Origin: Luteolibacter arcticus
Lineage (GTDB): Bacteria; Verrucomicrobiota; Verrucomicrobiia; Verrucomicrobiales; Akkermansiaceae
Direction: 5' to 3'
Length of the DNA stretch: 64,000 nt
NCBI RefSeq assembly: GCF_025950235.1
Contig: NZ_JAPDDT010000018.1
Coordinates: forward strand, 1-64,000
This document shows, one piece after another, positions 1 through 9,002 of this stretch. Within the stretch, counting starts at the first letter, position 1, and every line of letters begins with the position of its first letter. Both the position numbers and the translations under genes were made by a program. The notes beneath the pieces were generated by a model. It did not search any database. It had not been told where the DNA came from and saw only the letters and a list, made by a program, of their open reading frames with translations.

Positions 1-178
1 CGGGGAGTACCAGTGACCTTTTCGTCACACTACGCCGCCGTTCCGGCAAGCAGGGAGGATGCCGAACACTATTGGCATCTTGCCCAAGTCCGTTGAAGGG
101 GCGTCCCGCCCGTTCCCTTGGTTCCCGATCCGGACTCTCAAGGAAATGAAGGTGCGAAGATATTTTTCAGACAGCTTC

Positions 179-3100
179 TCACGGACCGGCCTGCACCTTG
201 AGCCGGATGAAGCGGGTCGAGGAAGTGGTGGTGTTGAAACTATCGCGAACAATGAGCTGCGTGGCGGTGTCGGCTTCGACCACCACGTTGACGTCGGACC
301 AGTCGTTCAGCGCGCCGCAGGTTTCCACCGTGTAGGTCAGGTTCGTGGCCTGCGGATTCTTGTTCACGGTCAGGCGGAGGTGCTGCTTGTCGGCGACGGT
401 CTCGAGGTCGGCGACCGGCCCGGCGGTGTAAACCAGCGGATTGGTGCCCAGGGCATACTCCATCAGGTTGGTGAGGCCGTCCTTGTCGGCATCGTCGCCG
501 GGCAGGTTGGCGCCGGGGTTGGCGTTGCCGAAGTTCGCGGCCTCCCAGGTATCGTAGATGCCGTTGCCATTGGTGTCCGGATTGACGGCGGTATAGACGA
601 GCACCAGGTTGTTGCCGGCCTGTTGGACCGCCCAGGTGCCCTGCGGCAGGGTGAGCCCGCTGGTATCCACCGTGAACTTGTCCGCGCTGAAGGTGGGGAT
701 GGAGGAGCTCGTCTGGATCAGGACGAAGGAGGCGTTGGTTTCGGTGAAGTTCGCGAGGGCGAGATCCACCGGGCGGATGGTGATCGGGTTGCCGCTGGTG
801 GCCGTCAGACTGAGCGAGCTTACGGTCGCCTTGTCCCAGCCGGTGCCGGCCGCCCCGGTCCAGTTGTTGATCTCCCAGGTCACCTTCGATCCTCCGGCCA
901 GGGTCAAGGTGTTGTTGACCGTCAGATTGCCGACCGCGTTGTTTCCGGGTGCGAGCGTGCCGCTGTTACTCACCGTGCCAGCGATGCTGCCGCTGCCGCC
1001 GAGGGTGCTCGCGGCGTTGATGGTGGTGGCGGTGTTGCCGAGCGCGCCGTTTACCAGCAGCGCCCCGCCGGTGATCGAGGTGGCGCCGATGTAGTTGTTC
1101 GATCCGCTCAAGGTGAGCGTGGCGGTGCCGGTCTTGGTGAGAGCCCCCGCTCCGCTGATGACTCCGGAGAGGGTCTGGCTGGCGGATGACGAATGCCGGA
1201 GGGTTCCGGCGTTGGAGATATTGCCGCCGTAGGTTCCATTGCCCAGGCTGCCGCTGCCAGCGATTTCCAAGGTGCCCGCAGCGACGACCGTGCCGCCGGG
1301 ATAGGTGTTGGCAGCCGTTAGAATCACCGTTCCGTTCAAGGTCGTCGTTCCAAACGTCAGGACCGACGGGGCGGACTCGGAGATGGCGCCATTCAGCGTG
1401 GCGACACCGGTTCCCTTCGCCCCGATCGTCGCGCTTCCCGTCAGGGTGATAGTCCCGTTCAGCGTGTTGTTAGAGAGGTTGTCGTTGGCGAAGCGAAGTG
1501 CGACGTCGTAGCCGCTTCCTTCGCCGTAGCCGGTTCCCTCGATGGTGAAGTCCTGGCTGAAGGTGCCACCGGTCCACATGCCCAGTTGTCCGCCGGTTTT
1601 CACGACGACCCGGGTGGTGCTGCCGAGACCGCCGCCTGCAGCGGACGTGGTGCTGGTGCGACCGCCTTCCATTTGCAGCGTGCCCGTGAATCCTGCCCCG
1701 AGCCCCGCGGTGCCCCATCCGAAGTCGAAGTTCTTCCCGGTCTCCAGGGCCAGGGTTCCAGCACCGGTGTATTTCGACCAGGTCTGGGCGGCGGCTCCGG
1801 TGGCGGTGTTGTACTGGACCCTCAGGGTGGCACCGGACGCGATGTCGTAGGTGCTGTTGAGCGTCGGCTGGATGGTGCCGTTGCCCAGTTGCAGGGTTCC
1901 TGCCGAGACCTTGGTTGCGCCCGTGTAGGTATTGGTGCCGGTCAGGACCAGCGATCCGTCACCGGCTTTGACCCATCCCTGGTTACCCGCCAACACCGCG
2001 CCGATGGTGGTGGTTTGATTCGTCACGGTGATCACCGGGAAGTCGCTGGCGACGGCAAGCGTGAGCGGGCCGCCACTGCCGGTGTTCAGCGTCCAACCGT
2101 GGCTGGGCGAGGTATCGCCAAAGACCAGGGTGCCAATGGTGCGCGCACCATCCAGGGTGACGGTGGGGCTGGTGGTGAGATTGAGCGTGCTGAAGTCGGC
2201 ATAGGCCCCGGTCCCCGATGGGATGCCGCCCTGCCAATTGCCGGCGGTGATCCACGAACCGCCGCTGGAATTAATCCACGTGGGTGGGACGATCACCGTG
2301 ATATTCAGGGTGGCAATGTCCTCCAGCCCCGAGGGATCGGCCACGCGGACGGTGAAGGTATTCACGCCGAGGTCGGCGGCTTGCGGCGTGCCGGAGAGCG
2401 CGCCATTGGGCGCGACGTTCAGCCATGCCGGCCCACCCGGGAGCTTCGAGAAGACGAGCGCGTCGGCGGAGTTGAAGTCACTGGCGAGGGGAGCAAGGCT
2501 TTGACCGGTGTAGGCCATCGCGACGGGCGCGTCCGGCCTCGCGACCGGATCGGCGGCAAAGGACGGTGCCTGGTTGCCGACTGCCACATCGTCGAAGCTG
2601 CCACCGAGGCGATAGGAAAGAAACTGGCCGGGGATTTCGCCGGAGCCGTTCGCAGGCGCGGCATCGCCCTGGCGTTGCCAGGCCACCGCGAGATGATCGC
2701 CGCCGCCGCCCTCCTTGTGGCGGACTTCGAAGTAGTAGTACTTCCCGGCCTGCAAGGCGATGTAGGCGCTGGGAGAACGCTGGCTCCACCCCTTGGGATC
2801 CGTGTAGCCGGAGAGCTGGTGGATGCGAGACTTGGTCGCCGCTTGTTCGCTGGTGCCGAGCCAAAGTTCCGAGTTGTCGTCGGAGGTGAGATAGAAGCGG
2901 TAGTTGCCGGTGACGGTGGGCTTGATCCAACCGGTGATGCGCTGGCCGTAGTCCTCGCCGTAGTCGGCAGTCGTCGCGGCACTGGTGATCGGGCCGCTGG
3001 AGTCCGCGTTGAAGGGGAACTTCGCCTGTGAAGTCAGGTCGGTCACGGCACTGCCACCGATGCCGGTATAGACTTCACGCCACAATCCGCCGGACACGAG

Positions 3101-5794
3101 CGCCCCGGTGTCGGTCACGGTGACTTGCGCCGCGGTGCTGGTGAGCGTGCCGAGCGTGGTGGTAAAGACGCAGTCGTAGTCGCCCGCGGCGCCACCGGAG
3201 ACATTCGCGAAGGTCAGCGAGGGGCTGTTGGTGGGTGCCCCCATGTTCACGCCGTTGCGGCGCCATTGGTAGAAGCCGGGCTGCGGACCCGTGGTCGCGA
3301 CCGAGAGCGTCACCGAGCCACCCCGGGTCGTACTGGCCGGTTGCGGATGAGCGGTGATGCTCATCGTCGCGGGAGTACTGTCCGGCGCGGCGATATAGGC
3401 ACCGTCGATCACTTCGATCGCACCGCCGTTGATCGCCCAGCCGATGGAGAGGAGATCGGCTCCCGTGCCTTCCTTGTGCAGCGCCTCGAAGGAATAGGCC
3501 TGACCGGCGGTCAGGTTGAACGCCACCGACTGCTGGCTGCCGTACTTGTTCCACTGGTTCACCGCGGTCGAGCCGGTGACCGAAGCGATCGCCGTGGGCG
3601 AGACGGCGCCGAGGCCGCTGCTATTGAACTTGAGCTGCGAGCCATCGTCCGAAGCGATGTAAAAGCGGTAGGAGCCGGTGACCGGCGCGATCACGCAGCC
3701 GGTGAGGCGCGCGCCGTAGTTGTCGCCACTGAAGTCGCCGGTCAAGCGGGTCACGGTGCGCGTGACATCCGGGGAATTCGGGAACTTCGTGGCCCCCGTC
3801 AGGTTCGTCACCAGAGTGCCGGTGAGGCCGGTGTACACCTGGTAGTTCGCGAGCCCGGCGATGTAGCCGGCAGGCGCGGGATGAATGCTGACGCTGACAT
3901 CGATCGGCTCGACCAGCGTGTAGCTGCCGCGGGTGACGCTGAGCTGCACCCGGTAGCTACCGGCCATGCTGAAAGTCATGTCGGTGGTGGCGGCCGAGGG
4001 TTGGCTGAAGGTGACCGTGCCGGGACCGGAAAGCTTGGTCCACGCGGCGGAGTAGCCGGAGGAAACGGCAGCACCTTGGCCGTCCACGAGACTCACCGGC
4101 ATGGCAAGCGTGCTGCCGGTGTGGGAGATCTTCCGGGCATCGATGGTCGGCCAGGTGATATTGGGCGACTGGAAGTTCGCGATGACCTGGTCGGGTGCAT
4201 CGTTGATGGACGGGATGATGTTCAGGCCGCCATTGGCGATGACATACGGCAGGGCCATGTCGATTGCGGCGCACTGGGTTTCGTCGAGGTAGCTGTCATT
4301 CACGCTGCGCGAGCGGAAGTACTGGAAGCCGCCCGTGTGGGTGCGCGACAGCGCGTAGTAGAAGCGCCAGTTGTCCAACATGAAGCGTTGCTGGCGGTCG
4401 GTCAGGAAGGCGGTGGCCAGGGCGTGATAGGCCTGGGCCCCGACGCAGTAGGCGTGGGCTTCCTGCTGACGGATGTAATGGCGGCTGGTGTAGGCCTTCA
4501 AGCGGGCGAGCTTGTCTTCATCGTCCGCGGTGAGGGCACCGCCGTTCCGCTTGTAGAGGTCCATGCCGAGTGCGGTGGCGGGAGTGCGGCCGGCAGCGTC
4601 CCATCCGGTGGGCGCATTGAGCGTGTAGGCCACGTGGCCGTCGTCGTTGCTACTGGAATTATAGTAAGCAGTGCGCTTGCCCATCCAGTTCCACTGCATC
4701 TGGAACTTCTCGTCGAGCGTGTGATCGTAGTTCTCCTTGCCGACCTCCACGGCCCCGACCGGTGCGGTGGGGTAGCCGAAGTAGTGGCCATCGCGCGGGC
4801 GCACGGTCATGTCCATGCCCACGTGGCGGGCGAAGGCCATGCCATTGAAGCTATAGACGCCGCACATGTTGATGCCGCCGCCCCAGCCGAGGTGGATGTA
4901 GTCTCCGATCACCCCGCCATGCGACACCATGCCCGCGATCTGGGTGCCCGCCGGCGTGTAAGTCGTGCCGAGCGCCGGTTGTTTCCACCACTGGACCGTA
5001 TTGGCGCACATCTCCGCGCCGCGCTGGATCGCGGGTGCCACGGTGGCGTCCGCGGTCTTCGCATAGTACTCGGAAAGGAACATCACGAACTGGCCGAGCT
5101 GCCAGTTGCTGAGGGCACCGCCCACGTAGTTCGGGTTCGCCGTGCCATCGAACAGCTTGTCCTCCACCGCGGCATAGACGCCGGCGTTGATCTGTTGGAC
5201 GCAACGGTCGCGGATCTTGTTGATCGAAAGCCGGTAGGGCTTGGCACCGGTCGTGTCGTTCCAGTTCGGGTGGCCGAGCAGGCACAGGCCGGACCAGCCA
5301 GTGGGGTAGCCCACGTCGCCATTGCTGGTGCTCATCACGCGCTGGTGCAGCCACGCGCAGGCACTCTCGAAGCTCGCCTGGTGCTTGGCGCTGGCGCGCG
5401 GGTAGGCCGCTCCGAATGTCCCTGCCGACGGCAGGGTCACCGTGACATCGAGCGATCCCACGCCCGGGCGCAGCACTTTCAAGGGCAGCGAGCCTCCAGC
5501 ACCTTCGGCGCGGTCCACCGCGAAGCCGAGCTCCTGGCTGACCCCGTGGTGATAAGTGCCGGTCGGCGTGAAGGTCTTACCGAAGGCCCCGAACAAATAG
5601 TCACCGACTTGCAAGCCGGAGGTAACCCCGGGCGCGGCGGCATCGAGCGACACGATGCGCGCGTAGCTCGAATTCGGGGTGACGCGGAATTGGCCGCCGA
5701 TCGGTCCGAGCGGATAGTTCCGGGTCTCTTCCTGGGCAGTGGCTGCGGCGGGCAGCAAGGCCAGCAAGGCGCAAATGAGGGAGGCAAGACGCAT
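179..5794 (-). CDS. Large exported DUF6288-type protein with PA14, Ig-like and autotransporter-associated repeats
   Basis: The 1871-aa protein starts with a clear signal peptide (about residues 1-20, ending AAATAQ), so it is exported. Residues about 25-540 form a Trp/Tyr-rich globular region resembling the DUF6288 family of Verrucomicrobia, with a PDZ-like stretch at the front. Next come a PA14-like domain (about 640-790, SDDGSQLKF), an Ig-like domain (about 810-890), a second PA14-like domain (about 903-1070, SDDNSELWL) and a cadherin/Ig-like domain (about 1085-1170). Residues about 1170-1650 hold autotransporter-associated strand repeats (NTYTGATKVSAGTLQLG type). A Ca-binding-like segment (DTNGNGIYDTWE, about 1737; DDADKDGLTN) precedes the C-terminus. 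No beta-barrel or sorting signal is visible, so anchoring is unknown. PA14 suggests carbohydrate binding, but the substrate is unknown. The next gene upstream is 40 bp away on the same strand. Confidence 0.85.
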   Translation of the reverse strand: MRLASLICALLALLPAAATAQEETRNYPLGPIGGQFRVTPNSSYARIVSLDAAAPGVTSGLQVGDYLFGAFGKTFTPTGTYHHGVSQELGFAVDRAEGAGGSLPLKVLRPGVGSLDVTVTLPSAGTFGAAYPRASAKHQASFESACAWLHQRVMSTSNGDVGYPTGWSGLCLLGHPNWNDTTGAKPYRLSINKIRDRCVQQINAGVYAAVEDKLFDGTANPNYVGGALSNWQLGQFVMFLSEYYAKTADATVAPAIQRGAEMCANTVQWWKQPALGTTYTPAGTQIAGMVSHGGVIGDYIHLGWGGGINMCGVYSFNGMAFARHVGMDMTVRPRDGHYFGYPTAPVGAVEVGKENYDHTLDEKFQMQWNWMGKRTAYYNSSSNDDGHVAYTLNAPTGWDAAGRTPATALGMDLYKRNGGALTADDEDKLARLKAYTSRHYIRQQEAHAYCVGAQAYHALATAFLTDRQQRFMLDNWRFYYALSRTHTGGFQYFRSRSVNDSYLDETQCAAIDMALPYVIANGGLNIIPSINDAPDQVIANFQSPNITWPTIDARKISHTGSTLAMPVSLVDGQGAAVSSGYSAAWTKLSGPGTVTFSQPSAATTDMTFSMAGSYRVQLSVTRGSYTLVEPIDVSVSIHPAPAGYIAGLANYQVYTGLTGTLVTNLTGATKFPNSPDVTRTVTRLTGDFSGDNYGARLTGCVIAPVTGSYRFYIASDDGSQLKFNSSGLGAVSPTAIASVTGSTAVNQWNKYGSQQSVAFNLTAGQAYSFEALHKEGTGADLLSIGWAINGGAIEVIDGAYIAAPDSTPATMSITAHPQPASTTRGGSVTLSVATTGPQPGFYQWRRNGVNMGAPTNSPSLTFANVSGGAAGDYDCVFTTTLGTLTSTAAQVTVTDTGALVSGGLWREVYTGIGGSAVTDLTSQAKFPFNADSSGPITSAATTADYGEDYGQRITGWIKPTVTGNYRFYLTSDDNSELWLGTSEQAATKSRIHQLSGYTDPKGWSQRSPSAYIALQAGKYYYFEVRHKEGGGGDHLAVAWQRQGDAAPANGSGEIPGQFLSYRLGGSFDDVAVGNQAPSFAADPVARPDAPVAMAYTGQSLAPLASDFNSADALVFSKLPGGPAWLNVAPNGALSGTPQAADLGVNTFTVRVADPSGLEDIATLNITVIVPPTWINSSGGSWITAGNWQGGIPSGTGAYADFSTLNLTTSPTVTLDGARTIGTLVFGDTSPSHGWTLNTGSGGPLTLAVASDFPVITVTNQTTTIGAVLAGNQGWVKAGDGSLVLTGTNTYTGATKVSAGTLQLGNGTIQPTLNSTYDIASGATLRVQYNTATGAAAQTWSKYTGAGTLALETGKNFDFGWGTAGLGAGFTGTLQMEGGRTSTTSAAGGGLGSTTRVVVKTGGQLGMWTGGTFSQDFTIEGTGYGEGSGYDVALRFANDNLSNNTLNGTITLTGSATIGAKGTGVATLNGAISESAPSVLTFGTTTLNGTVILTAANTYPGGTVVAAGTLEIAGSGSLGNGTYGGNISNAGTLRHSSSASQTLSGVISGAGALTKTGTATLTLSGSNNYIGATSITGGALLVNGALGNTATTINAASTLGGSGSIAGTVSNSGTLAPGNNAVGNLTVNNTLTLAGGSKVTWEINNWTGAAGTGWDKATVSSLSLTATSGNPITIRPVDLALANFTETNASFVLIQTSSSIPTFSADKFTVDTSGLTLPQGTWAVQQAGNNLVLVYTAVNPDTNGNGIYDTWEAANFGNANPGANLPGDDADKDGLTNLMEYALGTNPLVYTAGPVADLETVADKQHLRLTVNKNPQATNLTYTVETCGALNDWSDVNVVVEADTATQLIVRDSFNTTTSSTRFIRLKVQAGP

Positions 5795-5834
5795 GGGCTT
5801 TTGAGAGCTGGGTTTTCGCGGACGGAAAAGAAAT

Positions 5835-6638
5835 TCAAGGGGCCGGCGGGACGGGGCGGAGCGTCACGGTGACCGGTGTCGCCTCGGACGGCAGCAAGGC
5901 CGTATTGGGCAGGTAGAGGGTATCGTCGTCGCCGCCCGCCCGCGGATTCCCGGCGAGTGCGGTGGAGTCGGAAATCAGCGCGATGATCGAGCCGTCGCGC
6001 TCCGCAGCAAAGCCGCCGGCGTCCACTACGGAGCCTTGATAATGCCAAGGCCCGCGAGCCAGCGTGCCGCCGGTTTTTCCCTGCGGACTTTCGTGGGCAA
6101 GCGCCAGCAGGTCCTCGAGCGCCAGCTTCTTCGCCGGACCATTGGTCGCCCACTCCACCTCGATCGTCACCGGCACCGGCTTCGGTGCCTCGCCCTGCGG
6201 TGCCAGTCCGATCAAAAGCGCTGCCACATGGAGGTGTAGCGGCGACACCTCGGCCGCGAGCAGCGCCTCATGGACCTTGCCCTTGGTGGTGACCAGGGCG
6301 TATTCCACCAGGCCCTCGCGGGCATTGATTTTAGCGGGAAACGAAATCGTCCGGGTGGCGCGGTCGCATTGGATCCGGCCGATCCGGAAGGTGGTCTCGC
6401 CGGTCTTTTCAATCAGCTTCGCGACTTCCTCCTTCCAAGCCTCGGGCGTGGCCGGACCCATGCCGCCTTCGGGCTTGGTGGCGGGGATGAACTTGCCCGA
6501 GCCATCGATCGCACCTTGAGCCGGGTCAGGCGGGGATTGGGCCCCGGCCGACGCCACGCCCAGGGTCGCCGCGATGGCGATGACCGACCCGGACCGGAGA
6601 AGCCCTGATAGCGTTTGCATCGTTGGTTGTTCGACCAT
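5835..6638 (-). CDS. YdjY domain-containing exported protein
   Basis: The 267-aa protein has an N-terminal hydrophobic segment (about residues 18-33, ending ASAGAQ) that looks like a signal peptide. The centre (about 95-150) has the YdjY-family signature: SFPAKINAREGLVEYALV, then KGKVHEALL and SPLHLHVAALLIGL. The family is widespread in Verrucomicrobia and Planctomycetes and has no established function. The first ATG is used, but an ATG six codons later (6620) gives a more typical signal peptide. It lies 40 bp upstream of the DUF6288-type gene on the same strand and may be co-transcribed with it. Confidence 0.8.
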   Translation of the reverse strand: MVEQPTMQTLSGLLRSGSVIAIAATLGVASAGAQSPPDPAQGAIDGSGKFIPATKPEGGMGPATPEAWKEEVAKLIEKTGETTFRIGRIQCDRATRTISFPAKINAREGLVEYALVTTKGKVHEALLAAEVSPLHLHVAALLIGLAPQGEAPKPVPVTIEVEWATNGPAKKLALEDLLALAHESPQGKTGGTLARGPWHYQGSVVDAGGFAAERDGSIIALISDSTALAGNPRAGGDDDTLYLPNTALLPSEATPVTVTLRPVPPAP

Positions 6639-6751
6639 TGGGTTTGCCGTTGCGGGCGGGAGAGCTGCTGGGTGTCGCGGTTCGTCCGAGCCGGAGCGGT
6701 GACAGACCGGGAAGGGACGCGCGTGCTTCTCCCGCTGATCTATAGCAGGAT

Positions 6752-6778
6752 CGTCACATTCAAAGCGATAAAGTGACG
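6752..6778. promoter_or_regulatory. Inverted repeat in a divergent intergenic region, possible operator
   Basis: CGTCAC and GTGACG form perfect 6-bp arms with a 15-bp spacer, between the divergent YdjY gene and the broken GntR-type gene. An AT-richer stretch surrounds it. GntR-family repressors often bind such dyads near their own genes, so it may be an old operator. The arms are short and could occur by chance. Confidence 0.25.
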
Positions 6779-6854
6779 CCTATATTGCATCCTCGCTCTT
6801 CTCAAGCCCTTTAATTCTCGTAACCGGTCAAAAAAGTGAAGAGGTTCGCGCACC

Positions 6855-7302
6855 GTGACCCGCCCACTCCGCCGCCTGCCCTTGGCCGAGCAAACCGCCG
6901 CGCACTTGCGCGAGGGCTTCCAAAGCGGGCGCTGTGTCGGGCAATTGCCCGGGGTCATGCAGCTCGCGGCCGAACTGGCAGTGTCCAATCACACCGTGCG
7001 GGCGGCCCTGAAGATGCTGGAGCAAGAAGGCTGGCTCGAGGACTGTGGCGCGGGACGCCGGAGAAGGATCGTGGCGAACCAACTCAGGGAACCGTCGCGC
7101 CGCTCTCTCCGCATTGGCATCCTGCTTGATGAGCCATTTGAGGACGCAGGATTTCGCACGGTCAAAATCCTGTTGGGGGGTACGCTTTGCGATCGAGGCA
7201 GCGGGACACACTTGCGTCTTCAGTGACCAATACCTTCCCCAGTTGAACGACGATCTTCCGAAGATCTCGCGCCTGACGAGGAAGGAAGAAGTGACCGCAT
7301 GA
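6855..7302 (+). pseudogene. Truncated and frameshifted GntR-type transcriptional regulator
   Basis: The first reading frame (6855-7226) encodes a winged-helix GntR domain (about residues 5-75: QTAAHLREGFQSG, then LAAELAVSNHTVRAALKML). It is followed by the start of a LacI/periplasmic-binding-like domain (RIGILLDEP). The frame breaks at a run of six G (about 7175-7181). Removing one G lets translation continue in the next frame through AIEAAGHTCVFSD, NDDLPKISRL to a stop at 7302. Full-length relatives carry roughly 250 more residues of effector-binding domain, which are absent here. The gene is therefore dead or encodes only a DNA-binding fragment of 123 aa. It is divergent from the YdjY gene. 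Confidence 0.7.
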
Positions 7303-7822
7303 TTGGGAACTGCAACCCATGGAAGCGCAATTTGAATGCTTCGGCTCACAGCCTGCGACCGAATAGTCCGCCTTGTCAGACATTCCGCCGTTTCTAAGGT
7401 TGGCCCGTCTGCTGCAAAGAAGCCTCGTCCCCCCCCGACACTGGGGGGTGGCGAATACGGGTTCCTTCCGTGCGCGGATTCGCCACCCCCCTTCCAAACA
7501 ATGCTCCACATCGCTGCGCTATTCGAGGTCCCGCCTCACTTCACTCCATTGCAGAAGGGACGGCTCAATGCTGAGCTTCAAATCGCTGGATTTGCTCGCG
7601 TTCCCGACATACCCGCTCTCTGGCTGTCTCGCTCCCGCTTTGAAGATCTCCGCTCAGCGCGACACTCCTTCAGGAACATTTTTCACGCGTGTGGAATGGC
7701 CCTGCCCCACACCTTCCTGATTCCATTCGCCGAATCGGCGGAGTTGCCGTGACACCGAACCCTGGAGCATGTCCGTCAAGTGATCTCCCTTTGCAACCGG
7801 ATCAATCCGCCTTGAACCTCAG
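7303..7822. other. Gene-free stretch with decayed sequence
   Basis: About 520 bp without a convincing gene. Open frames exist (for example 7336-7752 plus) but their composition is atypical, they have no recognisable motif, and one runs straight through a strong hairpin. Together with the truncated regulator on its left, this looks like a deletion or rearrangement scar. Confidence 0.5.
7443..7491. repeat. Perfect 14-bp inverted repeat (hairpin)
   Basis: GGGGGGTGGCGAAT (7443-7456) pairs perfectly with ATTCGCCACCCCCC (7478-7491). The 21-nt loop contains a smaller ACGG/CCGT pairing. A second run of C just upstream (7431-7436) could compete for the G run. There is no T-tract, so it is not a classic terminator. 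It may be a REP-like element or a scar. Confidence 0.6.
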
Positions 7823-8878
7823 ATGGGCATGAAAGGCGAAAAAGGCATGGAAAACGGAAACCCCGGCAGCGACCCTGCGACCGCAGGATGGAAGGAAATC
7901 GTCCGGCGATATCAATTGCCCTCCGGCTGGCGTGCCGTGTGGCAGCTCTCTAACACCCTCATCCCCTACGCAGCACTGTGGGTGCTGATGTATTTCAGCC
8001 TGGCGATCTCCTATTGGCTTGTGGTTCCGCTTGCGATTCTCGCGGGTGCTTTCCTGATCAGGACCTTCGTGATTTTCCACGACTGTACCCACGGCTCGTT
8101 CTTCAAATCGAAGCGGGCCAATGAGGTCGTCGGGATCATCACCGGGCTTCTCGTATTCACGCCGTTCCATCAATGGCGCTTCGAACACACCATTCACCAC
8201 TCTAGCGCCGGGGACCTGGATCGCCGTGGTATTGGTGACGTCTGGACCCTCACCGTGCAGGAATACCTGGAATCCTCACGATGGCGGCGTTTCACCTACC
8301 GCCTCTCCCGCAACCCGATCATTCTGTTCGGCATTGCCCCGCTGCTGCTGTTTCTGCTGCTACACCGGGTGCCCGTGAAAAAGGCGGACCGGCAAGTCCG
8401 GCTGGGGGTTCATCTTACAAATTTGACCCTCCTCCTGATGGCCGTCGCTGGTTCGTGGGCGTTCGGTATTCTGCCGTACCTCGTGATCCAGTTCACCGCG
8501 ATCCTGGTGGCAAGCGTTGCCGGCGTCTGGCTGTTCTACGTCCAGCATCAATTCGAGGACGTCTATTGGGAGCGTCGGCCGGACTGGGACTTCGCAAAAG
8601 CCGCTCTTGAGGGAAGCTCCTTCTACAAGCTTCCAAAGATCCTTCAATGGTTCTCGGGAAACATCGGGTTCCACCATATCCATCACCTGAGTCCGAGAAT
8701 TCCAAACTACGAATTGGAACGAGCTCACAATGCCGAGCCGATGTTCCAGAACGTGAAGCCGCTCACCATCCGAAGCAGTCTGAAGTCTTTGAAATTCCGA
8801 TTGTGGGACGAAAGCGCCGGCAAGCTGACTGGCTATCAGGCGCTTAATCGGCGGCGACGCGAAGAATCGGAGACCTGA
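7823..8878 (+). CDS. Membrane fatty-acid desaturase
   Basis: The 351-aa integral membrane protein carries the three histidine boxes of the membrane di-iron desaturases: HDCTH (H86-H90), HTIHH (H122-H126) and HHIHH (H284-H288). Hydrophobic segments lie at about 45-85 and 165-235. These enzymes introduce double bonds into acyl chains (or hydroxylate lipids) in the cytoplasmic membrane using O2 and a reductant. The exact substrate cannot be told. The first ATG is used. An ATG at 7847 has a better purine-rich stretch (AAAAAGG) just upstream and may be the true start. No desaturase partner gene is adjacent. Confidence 0.88.
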   Translation: MGMKGEKGMENGNPGSDPATAGWKEIVRRYQLPSGWRAVWQLSNTLIPYAALWVLMYFSLAISYWLVVPLAILAGAFLIRTFVIFHDCTHGSFFKSKRANEVVGIITGLLVFTPFHQWRFEHTIHHSSAGDLDRRGIGDVWTLTVQEYLESSRWRRFTYRLSRNPIILFGIAPLLLFLLLHRVPVKKADRQVRLGVHLTNLTLLLMAVAGSWAFGILPYLVIQFTAILVASVAGVWLFYVQHQFEDVYWERRPDWDFAKAALEGSSFYKLPKILQWFSGNIGFHHIHHLSPRIPNYELERAHNAEPMFQNVKPLTIRSSLKSLKFRLWDESAGKLTGYQALNRRRREESET

Positions 8879-9002
8879 TCAATTCACGCTGGGCTCCTCC
8901 ACCCCGCACTCGGAATCCTTTGGATCCAGCGCGGCTTCACCTTGCATTCATGGCAGCATCGCCAGAGGTGTGGAGCACGACCCCGCGTCCGGCTCGGTCG
9001 AT

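Noticed and set aside
1-178. Terminator or gene at the left edge
   Set aside because: A 75-aa minus-strand frame (25-252) overlaps the end of the large gene and has no motif; no stable hairpin with a T-run was seen.
179-5794. Classical autotransporter
   Set aside because: The autotransporter-associated repeats are present but there is no C-terminal beta-barrel; the protein ends in a short Ca-binding-like region and beta tail.
3125-5872. 915-residue plus-strand open frame over the DUF6288-type gene, and a 376-residue one at 59-1189
   Set aside because: These are antisense shadows of a GC-rich gene: Arg/Gly/Ala/Val-dominated sequence with no motif, while the minus-strand product has clear domains and a signal peptide.
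7336-7752. 138-residue plus-strand protein gene
   Set aside because: The frame crosses a perfect 14-bp hairpin and a run of C, and has no motif or ribosome site.
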